64,000 nucleotides of DNA from contig JAICWP010000017.1 in assembly GCA_025934735.1 (NCBI GenBank), positions 27,339 to 91,338 on the forward strand, in the 5' to 3' direction. The notes under the pieces are model-generated. The model ran no database searches and was not told the origin of the DNA. It saw nothing but the letters and a program-made list of their open reading frames with translations. Source of the DNA: Terriglobales bacterium (GTDB lineage Bacteria > Acidobacteriota > Terriglobia > Terriglobales > Acidobacteriaceae). The position numbers and the translations under genes are program-made. Below are positions 45,281 through 53,970 of the stretch, one piece after another (position 1 is the first letter of the stretch; each line of letters begins with the position of its first letter).

Positions 45281-46309
45281 GTGAGGATTTCATTCATAGC
45301 TGCTGCCTGCCTTCTTCTCTCACTGCCCAGCTTGGCCTCTGTCAGCGTTTCGGCAAAAGCCTCGGGCTCTACTTCACCTGTCTCCGTCTCCGGGACGGCA
45401 AGCTCCGGTTATTCCATCACCGGATGGTGCATCTACGTAGATTCCAACCTCGTTTTCCGGCAAAATACTTCATCCAAAAGCATTACCCAGTCGGTCAGTA
45501 TGAGCAGTGGCACTCATAAAGTTGTAGTCAAGGCGTGGGATAGCTCGGGCGCAAGCGGCAGTGCATCTTTCAGTGTAAGCGTCAGCACCACTAGCGGCGG
45601 CGGCACTACCAGCGGCGGATTGATTCCCACACCCCCTTCTACCGCCAAATACTTCAGCAACATTGACCAGATGTCAGGTTGGGTGGCGTGTTCAGCTTGC
45701 GCGAACAACACCTCCGCGAGTTCCTACTGGTACAAGCAGTGGGTTGGCAGCCCATCGATGGATGGGGCCAGCATGCAGACTTACATTAAGGGCGGCTACA
45801 AGACCTGGGCGGATGATCTTTTCGTGAAGACGCTCGGCGATCAGACCTGGGCTCGGCACATCGAATTCTCCATGAACTTTCTGTGGAACGCGCCCAAGAC
45901 CAAGCAAGCAAACGGGGCGTATGTGGTTCAAGCCATTGAATTTGACGCCCGCATGATCATCAACGACTTCAAGTATCTGTTTGGCACCCAGTGCAACTAC
46001 GCCCGTGGCACCTGGGATATCTGGAGCAACACGGGTTGGTATTGGTATCACACCTCCATTCCCTGCCAGAAGTGGGGGCCCAATACCTGGCATAAAGTTA
46101 CCTGGTACTTCACCATCGATAACACCAACAAATACCTCCACTACGTTGCCCTGCAAGTGGATGGCGTGCAATACAGCGTGAACAAGTCGATGGCCGCCGG
46201 TTCGGTGCCTGCCAACAAACAGTTCCTCATCCAATTTGAGCAGGATACCGATATGTACGGGGACCCATGGTACCTGTGGGCGGACAAGATTCAAGTCGCG
46301 CTCTGGTAA
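45281..46309 (+). CDS. Secreted Ig-like domain protein
   Basis: A 342-residue exported protein. The signal peptide is RISFIAAACLLLSLPSLA. An Ig-like beta-sandwich of about 85 residues (GYSITGWCIYVDSNLVF, GTHKVVVKAWDSSGASGSASF) is joined by a Gly/Thr/Ser linker to a ~230-residue Trp/Tyr-rich domain (WARHIEFSMNFLW, GWYWYHTSIPCQKWG, WHKVTWYFTIDNTNKYLHYVAL). The second domain looks like a jelly-roll, possibly concanavalin-like. GTG at 45281 has AAGGGGA upstream; a TTG two codons earlier is the other choice. Its function may be binding a polysaccharide or protein. The family was not recognised with certainty. Confidence 0.72.
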   Translation: MRISFIAAACLLLSLPSLASVSVSAKASGSTSPVSVSGTASSGYSITGWCIYVDSNLVFRQNTSSKSITQSVSMSSGTHKVVVKAWDSSGASGSASFSVSVSTTSGGGTTSGGLIPTPPSTAKYFSNIDQMSGWVACSACANNTSASSYWYKQWVGSPSMDGASMQTYIKGGYKTWADDLFVKTLGDQTWARHIEFSMNFLWNAPKTKQANGAYVVQAIEFDARMIINDFKYLFGTQCNYARGTWDIWSNTGWYWYHTSIPCQKWGPNTWHKVTWYFTIDNTNKYLHYVALQVDGVQYSVNKSMAAGSVPANKQFLIQFEQDTDMYGDPWYLWADKIQVALW

Positions 46310-46336
46310 CAGGGTTAAAAACTGCAAGCGGGTTTG

Positions 46337-46372
46337 AAAGCTGGCGGCGTTAAGCCGCCAGCTTTTCTCTTT
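46337..46372. terminator. Shared bidirectional terminator
   Basis: AAAGCTGGCGGC and GCCGCCAGCTTT form a perfect 12-bp stem with a five-base loop (GTTAA), followed by TCTCTTTT on the plus side. It ends the secreted Ig-like gene. The loop and right arm are also the last codons and stop of the convergent zinc-ribbon gene. Confidence 0.85.
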
Positions 46373-46652
46373 TAGGCATCCCGGACAACTGGGCGTGACA
46401 ATAGGGGCAGCGCTGCGCCTCTGCTTGGACGACTCCATCGCAGGTGGGGCAGCGCAGGTGGCCGGCGGGAACCAGGTCGGCCGCCGAGGGCAACATGCCG
46501 ACCGTGAAGAATCCGAGCAGGGGCGTAAGAAATAGCGAGAACAGATACCAGAGATTCGCGCTGTGCCCTCTCTTAGCGGCGAACTCGGCCACCAGGCCGC
46601 ACAGCAATAACCACACGGCCGCTAGACCAAGGGCGATGAGGAGCGATGTCAT
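46350..46652 (-). CDS. Two-helix membrane protein with zinc ribbon
   Basis: A 100-residue protein. Two hydrophobic helices (LLIALGLAAVWLLLCGLVAEFAA and LWYLFSLFLTPLLGFFTVGML) are followed by a cytoplasmic zinc-ribbon (CPTCDGVVQAEAQRCPYC). The C-terminus (KREKLAA) is encoded within a terminator stem. ATG at 46652 gives a natural N-terminus; the frame extends 45 codons further without support. The function is unknown; such proteins are often small regulators or membrane quality-control parts. Confidence 0.75.
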   Translation of the reverse strand: MTSLLIALGLAAVWLLLCGLVAEFAAKRGHSANLWYLFSLFLTPLLGFFTVGMLPSAADLVPAGHLRCPTCDGVVQAEAQRCPYCHAQLSGMPKREKLAA

Positions 46653-46863
46653 GGCGCACCCCTGCGCCGGCCGCGGTGGTCCCGCTCGCCGGCTGCAGTT
46701 TTTATCATGCAACCGGCTTGCACCTTCTCCAATGACCCGCATCACCGTGGCGTGTGAGCACGCCTCTCTCCAGCCGAAAGTGCTCACTTCCGTTTGCTTT
46801 TCGTATGCGACGCCGTGGCAGCTTTCCCCAATCAGCTGTAGTTTGCGACAATAGAGCTAACCA

Positions 46864-48783
46864 ATGATTCAGCTATCCTCGGCGGGCAAACGCTTCGGCG
46901 GCAAAATCCTCTTTGAAGAACTCGACTGGCTGATCACGCCGCGCGACCGGATTGGCCTGGTGGGCGCCAACGGCACCGGCAAATCCACCCTGCTCAAGGT
47001 ACTGGCCGGGCTGGAGACGCTCGACTACGGCGCGATGACGGTGATGAAAGGCACCACCGCCGGCTACCTGCCGCAGGATGGGCTGAACCTTTCCGGGCGC
47101 ACGGTGTTCCAGGAGTGCATGTCGGTATTCGACCAACTGCGCGACATGGAACGCGAGATGGAATCGCTCACCGAGCGCATGGCCGAAGTGGACCACACCA
47201 GCGCCGAATACGACCAGATCGCCGACCGCTACCACCACCTGCAGGGCCAGTTCGCCGCCCACGACGGTTACGCGCTGGAAGCGCAGGTGGGCACGGTGCT
47301 CACCGGACTAGGCTTCCGCAAAGAGGATTGGGGCCGGCACACCGAGGAGTTCAGCGGTGGCTGGCAGATGCGGGTGGCCATGGCCAAGCTGCTGCTGCAG
47401 AAGCCTAACCTGCTGCTGCTGGATGAGCCCACCAATCACCTTGACCTGGAAGCGCGTAACTGGCTGGAAGAGTACCTGGCCGAGTATCCCCACGCCTACG
47501 TGGTCATCTCCCACGACCGTTATTTTCTGGATGTGACCGTCAGTAAGACCGCCGACATCTGGAACCGACGCATCACCTTCTATACCGGCAACTACGAGCA
47601 GTTTCTTAAGCAGAAGACCGAGCGCAAGGACCAACTAGTGGCGGCGTACCGTAACCAGCGCGACCGCATCGAGCAGATTGAGGCGTTCGTCAACCGCTTC
47701 CGCTACCAGGCCACCAAAGCCAAGCAGGTGCAGAGCCGCATTAAGGAACTGGAGCGCATAGAGCGCATTGAGATTCCGCCGGAGGAGAAGACCATTCATT
47801 TCTCCTTTCCGCAGCCCAAAGCCAGCGGGCGCACGGTCGCTGAGTTCAAGGATGTGGCCAAGAATTATGGCGAGAAGCAGGTATTCCGCGACGTCAGCTT
47901 CGTGATTGACCGCGGCGACCGGGTGGCGCTGGTAGGCGTGAATGGCGCGGGAAAATCCACGCTCATCAAGCTGCTGGCGGGCATTGAGCCGGTCACCGCC
48001 GGCGTGCTGCGCCTGGGGCACAACGTGGAAGCCGATTACTTCGCCCAGGACCAGTACAAAGAATTGGACCCCGAAGCCCGCATGCTGGACGACCTGTGGA
48101 ACCTGGCGCCCACGCACACCCAGACCCAGCTGCGCAGCCTGCTGGGCGCGTTCCTGTTCTCGGAGGACGATGTGTTCAAGCGCCTAGGCGTGCTTTCCGG
48201 TGGCGAGCGCAACCGTTACGCCCTGGCTCGCATGCTGCTGCGGCCTTCGAACTTCCTGCTCCTCGATGAGCCCACTAATCACCTCGACATGCGAGCGAAA
48301 GACATGCTGCTGGAATCGCTGGAGCAATACACCGGCACGGTGGTGTTCGTCTCCCATGACCGCTACTTCATTGACAAGCTGGCCACGCGCGTGTTCGAGA
48401 TCGGTGAGGGCGAAGTGCGGGTCTTTCCCGGCAATTATGAAGACTACTTATGGCGCAAGCAGAACCGAAGCGAAGCTCCCGCGGTTGAGCAGCCGATCCC
48501 GGCGGCTTCCCTTCCCGGCGGTAATGGCCACTCGCCCGCGTCGAAACAGAAGAAGATTAATCCCATCAAGCTGCGGGAAATGGAGCAGCATCGCGGGCAA
48601 CTGGAGGCGGACATCGCCCGTACGGAGGGGGAAATTGCCGCCTGCGAGCAGGCATTGCAGGTATTTGTGAGCGCCGAAGAAAGTCTCCGCCAGAGCAATT
48701 TGCTGGAACAGCGCCGCAAGGAGCTGTCCCAAATGCTGGCGCAGTGGGAAGAGGTTTCGCAGGCGCTGGAACCGGCTACCTAG
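46864..48783 (+). CDS. ABC-F family ATPase (Uup/YdiF-like)
   Basis: A 639-residue soluble protein with two ABC domains and no membrane segment. Domain 1 has GANGTGKSTLLK, FSGGWQMRVAMAKLL and LLLLDEPTNHLD. The ABC-F linker follows (YRNQRDRIEQIEAFVNRFRYQATKAKQVQSR). Domain 2 has GVNGAGKSTLIK, LSGGERNRYALARML and LLLDEPTNHLDM. The C-terminus is a short coiled coil (REMEQHRGQLEADIARTEGEI). ABC-F proteins act on ribosomes, in translation rescue or antibiotic protection, or at branched DNA as for Uup. Which of these applies cannot be told from the sequence. Confidence 0.93.
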   Translation: MIQLSSAGKRFGGKILFEELDWLITPRDRIGLVGANGTGKSTLLKVLAGLETLDYGAMTVMKGTTAGYLPQDGLNLSGRTVFQECMSVFDQLRDMEREMESLTERMAEVDHTSAEYDQIADRYHHLQGQFAAHDGYALEAQVGTVLTGLGFRKEDWGRHTEEFSGGWQMRVAMAKLLLQKPNLLLLDEPTNHLDLEARNWLEEYLAEYPHAYVVISHDRYFLDVTVSKTADIWNRRITFYTGNYEQFLKQKTERKDQLVAAYRNQRDRIEQIEAFVNRFRYQATKAKQVQSRIKELERIERIEIPPEEKTIHFSFPQPKASGRTVAEFKDVAKNYGEKQVFRDVSFVIDRGDRVALVGVNGAGKSTLIKLLAGIEPVTAGVLRLGHNVEADYFAQDQYKELDPEARMLDDLWNLAPTHTQTQLRSLLGAFLFSEDDVFKRLGVLSGGERNRYALARMLLRPSNFLLLDEPTNHLDMRAKDMLLESLEQYTGTVVFVSHDRYFIDKLATRVFEIGEGEVRVFPGNYEDYLWRKQNRSEAPAVEQPIPAASLPGGNGHSPASKQKKINPIKLREMEQHRGQLEADIARTEGEIAACEQALQVFVSAEESLRQSNLLEQRRKELSQMLAQWEEVSQALEPAT

Positions 48784-48817
48784 TTTCAGGAAACTCGAGA
48801 GTTGAAACTGAAAACAT

Positions 48818-49237
48818 CTATTGAACGGTTTCGCCGCTGGCACTGGTGCCACCGGAGCTCTGGGCGGCGATGGCGCCGACGATGTCCGCGGGACGGCGGG
48901 ACTGATCGTAAATTTCGCTTACGCCGTTATTGATGGCAGCCTGGAAGGTAACTACATCGGGGTCGCCAGGACCAAGTACGGCGATAAAAGCACGCGGAAA
49001 CACCAGATGCAGCACTCCCGCCAAAGGCCAGCCGTCGCCCCCTTCTCCCAAACGGGAAGAGACGATAGCCACATCGAAATAATGCTGAGTTATTGCCAGC
49101 AACGCGGTGGGTAAATCGCGGGCAATGATGGCCACATACCCGCTGCTGGTCAAGGCGGACTGAAAACCGGTGAGCGCTTCCAGGTCCGAAGCCACAACCA
49201 GGGCGGTTTTGGGCGGAGTTGAGTTCCGGGCGCTCAT
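48818..49237 (-). CDS. Degenerate receiver (pseudo-receiver) protein
   Basis: A 139-residue protein with the CheY-like alternating pattern (TALVVASDLEALTGFQSAL, FDVAIVSSRLGEGGDG, RAFIAVLGPGDP). The phosphoacceptor Asp is replaced by Ser (IVSSR), the acidic pocket is reduced (VASD) and the conserved Lys is not in place. It is therefore unlikely to be phosphorylated and may be a constitutive or ligand-gated adaptor. Its ATG overlaps the preceding response regulator stop by four bases (ATGA), so the two are coupled. It is the last gene of the gas-vesicle block. Confidence 0.72.
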   Translation of the reverse strand: MSARNSTPPKTALVVASDLEALTGFQSALTSSGYVAIIARDLPTALLAITQHYFDVAIVSSRLGEGGDGWPLAGVLHLVFPRAFIAVLGPGDPDVVTFQAAINNGVSEIYDQSRRPADIVGAIAAQSSGGTSASGETVQ

Positions 49238-49632
49238 TTCCAAACCCTCAAATCCCGCCGGTGGGCGATCATGCGGTTCAGCGCGGGCACCAGCTCCTTC
49301 AAGTCCACCGGTTTGGTGGCCAGGTAATCCACCCGCAGTTCCAGCGCCTTGCGCGAATTGTCGGAACTGGCATAACCCGTGCACACCACTACCACCGGCT
49401 TGGGACTCAGGGTGCCGGCGGCGCGGGCCACGTCCAATCCGATATCAGGCTGCTCCATGTTCAAATCGGTAATGATGGCATCGTACCTGCCGCCGTTGCT
49501 TAACAGGTGCAGGGCTTCGGCACAACTGTGCGCCGAAGCTACCTTGTACCCCTCCTGCTCAAACACCATTTGCAGGGTACGGGCAACGCTTGCCTCGTCA
49601 TCTACGATCAAGAGTGAGGGTTTATGTGCCAT
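49234..49632 (-). CDS. Receiver-only response regulator
   Basis: A 132-residue CheY-like protein with intact residues: acidic pocket LLIVDDE, phospho-Asp in AIITDLNMEQ, Thr in VVCTGYAS and Lys in LATKPVDLKEL. No DNA-binding or output domain is present. It shares the DLNME and RVDYLAxKPVDL motifs with the regulator just upstream, so the two are recent duplicates. It is probably phosphorylated by the PAS kinase of this cluster and passes the signal by protein contact. Confidence 0.88.
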   Translation of the reverse strand: MAHKPSLLIVDDEASVARTLQMVFEQEGYKVASAHSCAEALHLLSNGGRYDAIITDLNMEQPDIGLDVARAAGTLSPKPVVVVCTGYASSDNSRKALELRVDYLATKPVDLKELVPALNRMIAHRRDLRVWK

Positions 49633-49699
49633 TCGGCGATAGGCTGGCCAAGGTGATTGCTGTAATTGTACACCAGAGCTGAAGGCCCCGCAGAAGGGT

Positions 49700-50131
49700 T
49701 TAGGCCATGGCCTTTTCCAGGTTGACGGCGCGCCGGGTGACCAACCGGTGGAGGGCCATCTTAATCTCTTCCAGGTCCACGGGCTTCAGCGCAAGGTAGT
49801 CAACGCGCAGGGCCAAGGCGGCACGCAGTTGCTCCACGGTCGGGTAGCCGGTGTAAATCACCACCGCTGGGGGCGGGTCAAGCTCCTTGGCCTGGCGCGC
49901 CAGTTCTAGGCCCAGGCCTATGCGCTCCATGTTGAGGTCGGCGATGACCGCATCGTACCTGCGGGCCTGCATCCGCTGCTGGGCCTCGACGTAGGTGCGC
50001 GCAGTGTCCACCTGATACCCTTGCTGCCGCAGGATGGCGCTGAAGGTAAACAGGATGCCGGGCTCGTCTTCAGCCAGCAGGACCCAAGTACGTTTGCGTG
50101 GAGATGGGCTCAACAGAAGACTCCGGGGCAC
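49700..50131 (-). CDS. Receiver-only response regulator
   Basis: A 143-residue CheY-like protein: LLAEDEPG pocket, phospho-Asp in AVIADLNMERIG, Thr in VIYTGYPT and Lys in LALKPVDLEEI. A basic ~15-residue N-terminal tail and a C-terminal helical tail flank the domain. GTG start at 50131. It is separated from gvpG by 95 bases and from the next regulator by 67 bases, on the same strand. Confidence 0.87.
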   Translation of the reverse strand: MPRSLLLSPSPRKRTWVLLAEDEPGILFTFSAILRQQGYQVDTARTYVEAQQRMQARRYDAVIADLNMERIGLGLELARQAKELDPPPAVVIYTGYPTVEQLRAALALRVDYLALKPVDLEEIKMALHRLVTRRAVNLEKAMA

Positions 50132-50226
50132 TCTTTGAGCAGATGTGGGCTCGGCAGGCAGAGGTTGTGCACACTCCCGGATTCCGAGTGTTCCCTGTGC
50201 GCCGCCCGGGCGACCTTGCCTAGCGT

Positions 50227-50517
50227 TCAGCGGTGTTGGTCGTGGCTCATGGACATCGGCCCTTCTTCCGGAGGCAACCCGGCGACCTGGCGCTTGCGGT
50301 TCTGGATTTCGCGCAACTCGCGCATCAGAATGGCCTCCTCGGCCACGTACTCAGCTTCTGTCATTTCCCCCTCGTCGAGTTTGAGCTGCAACTCCAACAA
50401 GCGCTCTTTGAGGGGTGCGTCGTCGGTGTACTCCTGTTCCGCCACCCGCTGCAGGGTGCGCAGGATAAACTTAAATCCGGTCAGCGGCGAAAGCAGCAGG
50501 TCGTCTATAAACAGCAT
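50227..50517 (-). CDS. gvpG: Gas vesicle protein GvpG
   Basis: A 96-residue protein of the GvpG family. It has a hydrophobic N-terminus (FIDDLLLSPLTGFKFILRTLQRVAEQE) and a charged helical body with ELQLKLDEGEMTEAEYVAEEAILMRELREI, which is the GvpG signature. GvpG is a minor assembly factor found with GvpF/L. The frame begins at TTG 50523, but the ATG two codons later gives the usual N-terminus. It follows gvpF-type gene 3 by 26 bases. Confidence 0.9.
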   Translation of the reverse strand: MLFIDDLLLSPLTGFKFILRTLQRVAEQEYTDDAPLKERLLELQLKLDEGEMTEAEYVAEEAILMRELREIQNRKRQVAGLPPEEGPMSMSHDQHR

Positions 50518-50543
50518 AGGCAAATGTCCTCGGCCGGGCCGCT

Positions 50544-51431
50544 TCAGGAAGCGCCCCGCTCCAATTTGAGACGTATGTTCACGAAGTTGTAGGGTGGCCA
50601 GGGCCCCGTGTACTTAAAGTTCAGCAGCTCGCCATAAAACTTGGCGATTTTGTTGACGGCGGCGTCGAACTCGGCTTCCCGGTCCCGCTCTACCAGGAAA
50701 GCGGCATTCATGATCATCTTGTCGCCGATGGGCTTGTTGTCGCGCGAAGCCACGCAAACGTTGCGCAGCGCCTCGTAGATGTCCCGCACATATTGAGCTG
50801 CCCGCTCAGAAAGCGCCTTGTCAATCATGCGGCCCAGCTGCATACGGGCAAAGTAGGTGGACTGCAGGTGCTTGCGCGTAATCTCCTGGTGGAACTGGCG
50901 GATTTCCTCATCCGAATCCTTCAGTTCCTCGATAATGCGGTCGCGGTCCCAGTTCACCTTTAGCCCGAACTCCAGCTTGCCCTCCATCTGCTTCAGCACG
51001 TCTTTGAGGGAAACAAAAATGCTGCGCAGCACCTCGCGGATGTCATCGTCGGTGCGGAAGACCGTGCCGAAGCTCATGGGAATGATGGTGTGAGTCTTCA
51101 TCACCGTTTCGATGACGTGCTCATGGGCCAGCGCATTCTCGCGGGTGGGATCAAAGATATAGACGGAGGTCTTGCTGACCACGGCGGCGATTTCCTGGAA
51201 ATTCACCGTGTATACCGTTTCCCCGGCGCCGCCAATGCCCATTTTGCCGAAGGAGAGGGGCTGCTTGGCTTCAATAATGCCGTAAACATAGCGGCCACCT
51301 TCGACGGAAGGGGCTTCGGAGGGGACGGCGAACTCGGTAATGCGGACGTGGACGTCTTCGGCCGCGCTCTTCTCCGCTTTCGTACTCTTTCGGGGCGCTT
51401 TGGTCGCAGTTCGCCTTTGCCGACTATCCAT
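50544..51431 (-). CDS. gvpF: Gas vesicle protein GvpF/GvpL family (copy 3)
   Basis: A 295-residue assembly factor. A Lys/Arg/Ala-rich N-terminal tail precedes the first domain (GRYVYGIIEAK). The conserved centre is AVVSKTSVYIF, HEHVIETVMKTHTIIPMSFGTVFR and LEFGLKVNWD, and the family C-terminal motif is YTGPWPPYNFVNIRL. It overlaps the upstream receiver gene by eight bases. In other species GvpF binds GvpA monomers before assembly. Assignment to F rather than L is by similarity of the VYGII start and PMSFGTVF centre. Confidence 0.92.
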   Translation of the reverse strand: MDSRQRRTATKAPRKSTKAEKSAAEDVHVRITEFAVPSEAPSVEGGRYVYGIIEAKQPLSFGKMGIGGAGETVYTVNFQEIAAVVSKTSVYIFDPTRENALAHEHVIETVMKTHTIIPMSFGTVFRTDDDIREVLRSIFVSLKDVLKQMEGKLEFGLKVNWDRDRIIEELKDSDEEIRQFHQEITRKHLQSTYFARMQLGRMIDKALSERAAQYVRDIYEALRNVCVASRDNKPIGDKMIMNAAFLVERDREAEFDAAVNKIAKFYGELLNFKYTGPWPPYNFVNIRLKLERGAS

Positions 51432-51807
51432 GTGAGTTCCTCAAGATAGCTTTCAGTGTCTGCAAAAAATCATCAATCTCGATGGGCTTGAAAAATACGG
51501 TGATGCCCGCATGCTCCGCCCGCTCAGTCGTTTCCCGGTTAGCATAACCGGTCAGCATCACGCAGGGCACCTTGGGATCACGTTTGCGTACCCGCTCGAA
51601 GACCTCAAAACCGGTGTGATTCTGTTCCAGCGACAGATCACAGAGCACCAGGTCAAACCGTTTCTTGCCCAGGAGCGCCTCGGCTTCCTGCGAGGAAAGA
51701 GCAGGGGACACGATATATCCCTGCTCCTCCAGCATCATCCGGTACGTGAGAAGCACTGATGCTTCATCTTCCACCACCAGCACCTCGGGCTTCTTTGCTT
51801 TGGCCAT
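51424..51807 (-). CDS. Receiver-only response regulator next to the PAS kinase
   Basis: A 127-residue CheY-like protein with VLVVEDEAS, phospho-Asp in LVLCDLSLEQNH, Thr in VMLTGYAN and Lys in VFFKPIEIDDF. It is encoded 17 bases after the histidine kinase and overlaps the gvpF-type gene by eight bases, making it the most likely direct partner of the kinase. The frame runs five codons upstream to a TTG. It has no output domain. Confidence 0.87.
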   Translation of the reverse strand: MAKAKKPEVLVVEDEASVLLTYRMMLEEQGYIVSPALSSQEAEALLGKKRFDLVLCDLSLEQNHTGFEVFERVRKRDPKVPCVMLTGYANRETTERAEHAGITVFFKPIEIDDFLQTLKAILRNSHG

Positions 51808-51824
51808 AGGGCATCGCCGCAAGG

Positions 51825-53942
51825 CTAACGAACAATGGGAAACGCCAATTTAAATACGGTACCCTTCCCCTGGCGGCTGCGAACCTGAATGCTGCCGCTA
51901 TGGTTCTCCACGATGCCCTTAACGATCCACAGTCCCAGCCCCGTGCCTTTTTCGCCCTTGGTGCTGACAAAGGGCTCGAAAACCGACTGCAACATGTCCG
52001 CGGGAATGCCGGAACCGGTGTCGGCCACCACGATATTGACGGAGCCATGCAGGCCATCCGTGGCCCGCACATGCCGGGTGCGAATGACCAAGCGCCCGCC
52101 CCTGGCCATACTGTCGCGGGCGTTCACCACCAGGTTGGAGAGCACCTGGCGAAATTGGTCGGCGGAACCCACGATGGGCGGCAGGTTACCCAATTGTTTG
52201 TCCGCCTCGATGCTGGCGGTGGAGAGCTGGCGCGCAAACAACGTAAGGGTGTCCTCAATCACGCTATTCAGGTCGAAGGGACCCACCTGATCGGTGTTGC
52301 GGTAAAGACCCAGCATCTGCCGCACAATGCGGGTAACCCGCTCGGTCTCGCTCTTCAGGATGTCGTACACCGGCTGGGCGGGCGGCTTTAACTTGCCCGG
52401 CAAGAGGTAAATGGCGTTCTTAATGGCTTCCAGCGGATTGTTAATCTCGTGCGCAATGGTACCGGCCAGCCGCCCGGTGGCCGCAAATTTCTCCACCTCC
52501 AGCATGCGCCGTTCCAACTGCAGCTGCTCCACCTTTTTCCACGCCGTCAAATCGCGCAGCACAGTCACCGTGTAGGCCACTTGGCCGCGGGCATCGTAGA
52601 TTTTACCGGAGCGCGCGGCATACTCAATTTCGCTGTTGGAGGCGGGATTGTGCAGGCGCAGGGGCCGGTTCTGGCTGTCGGCAAACGAGAAGGTGAAAGC
52701 GGTTAGATATGCGTCGAGACGAGCCTGGTTGCGCACCACCGCGGGATGGCGGGTGTCATCTTCCAAGCCGAACAATTCTTTGGCCAAAGGATCGAGCAGC
52801 ACCATCTTGGCGGCGCCATCGGCCACCACGATGGGATCGCCCACGTTTTCGATCACCAGGTTGAGCCGGTCGCGGTCCTGGCGCACCACTTCTTCGGCAT
52901 CGCGCAGCTTCTGCAGGTTGGAACGCACTTCCTGGTCGGCGCGCCGCAAATCGGTGACGTCGCGCATCACGGTCACCATGCCGCTGCGCACGCCATCGCT
53001 GGTGAAGGTGGGAGCACAGACCGCCTCGAACAGCACCTCTTCGCCCTCCATCACGTCCACCAGCGTAAGATCGCGATGACTCTCGGTGCCGCTTACGGCC
53101 ATGGAGGAAAGCGCCGCCGAGAAATAAAGATTGTTGAGTTCCACGGCGCGCGCGCCGCCTTCCGTCACCCCTTCCGGCAGTTTGAAAAAACGCTCGGCCG
53201 CTTTGTTCAGCATGATCACCCGATGGTGGCTATCGGTGAGGATCACCGGATCAGCCATGCTTTGCATCACCGTATGCATTTGCGAGATGGTGACATCCAT
53301 GTCGCGCATGCGGTTGTAGTAGTGTTCCACCTTGAACAAGCGGGCGAGATAGCGGTTGGCGGTTTCGATCAGGTTGCGCAGGTGGCGCAACTGGCCTTCC
53401 GTGCAATCGCGGCTGATCTGCACCACCACCATGGCGGCATAGGCGCGCATACCACAGGAGGCGCACACCTGTTCCTGCAGTTGCAACTTTTGGGGCGAGC
53501 GAAAGTTCTGCACGGCCAGGCACTCGCGCCGCCGCTCCCGCTCCGCCTCCCAGCACTGGTTGCGATTCCGATAGATGAGAGGATGGCAGTAAAGCGGCTC
53601 CCGCTCCCATGCGCCGGCCGGAACGAGTGCCGGTTTCAACCCGTGCAGGAGCGAAATGAGCGGATTCTCCGAGGCCCAGAGGGTGCTTTGGAACTTCTGC
53701 AACTGGCTGGGCTGGTACTTGAGGGCGGCGACCGGCCGCACCGCGCCGCTCTCAAAATCTACTTCCAGGGCCAGCGCGCGGGAGAATCCCAGGGCAAGAA
53801 TCTCCTCCAGCAGGATGGGGAAAATTTCCTCTGAGCGTTCTGCGGAGAGCAGCCGAAGCGCGGTGCTGTCGCGCACCGACTTGCGCCGTTCAACAAAGCC
53901 CCCCGGATCCGGGAGTTGCTTGCGCAGCAGAGGTGTAGCCAT
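51825..53942 (-). CDS. PAS sensor histidine kinase within the gas-vesicle cluster
   Basis: A 705-residue soluble kinase with no transmembrane helix. The N-terminal ~210 residues form an unrecognised sensor region with several Cys (ECLAVQN, QVCASCGMRAYA) that could bind metal or an Fe-S cluster. PAS 1 (~225-330, HTVMQSMADPVILTDSHHRV) and PAS 2 (~350-460, VIENVGDPIVVADG) follow. HisKA has the phospho-His in AGTIAHEINNPLEAIKNA. The HATPase has NLVVNARDSM, ADTGSGIP and KGTGLGLWIVKGI. It sits 28 bases after gvpA and directly before its receiver. It probably links redox, oxygen or metal status to gas-vesicle production; the signal is unknown. Confidence 0.93.
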   Translation of the reverse strand: MATPLLRKQLPDPGGFVERRKSVRDSTALRLLSAERSEEIFPILLEEILALGFSRALALEVDFESGAVRPVAALKYQPSQLQKFQSTLWASENPLISLLHGLKPALVPAGAWEREPLYCHPLIYRNRNQCWEAERERRRECLAVQNFRSPQKLQLQEQVCASCGMRAYAAMVVVQISRDCTEGQLRHLRNLIETANRYLARLFKVEHYYNRMRDMDVTISQMHTVMQSMADPVILTDSHHRVIMLNKAAERFFKLPEGVTEGGARAVELNNLYFSAALSSMAVSGTESHRDLTLVDVMEGEEVLFEAVCAPTFTSDGVRSGMVTVMRDVTDLRRADQEVRSNLQKLRDAEEVVRQDRDRLNLVIENVGDPIVVADGAAKMVLLDPLAKELFGLEDDTRHPAVVRNQARLDAYLTAFTFSFADSQNRPLRLHNPASNSEIEYAARSGKIYDARGQVAYTVTVLRDLTAWKKVEQLQLERRMLEVEKFAATGRLAGTIAHEINNPLEAIKNAIYLLPGKLKPPAQPVYDILKSETERVTRIVRQMLGLYRNTDQVGPFDLNSVIEDTLTLFARQLSTASIEADKQLGNLPPIVGSADQFRQVLSNLVVNARDSMARGGRLVIRTRHVRATDGLHGSVNIVVADTGSGIPADMLQSVFEPFVSTKGEKGTGLGLWIVKGIVENHSGSIQVRSRQGKGTVFKLAFPIVR

Positions 53943-53970
53943 GGAATAGGATCCCTTGCGTGGCCTGCGG

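Noticed and set aside
45130..45519. 129-codon plus-strand frame before and across the secreted Ig-like gene
   Set aside because: It overlaps the signal peptide and Ig domain of the real gene in another frame and has no recognisable motif.
48782..48809. AGTTTCA...TGAAACT inverted repeat between the ABC-F gene and the gvp block as a terminator
   Set aside because: Only 7-bp AT-rich arms with a 14-base loop and no T-run; too weak to call.
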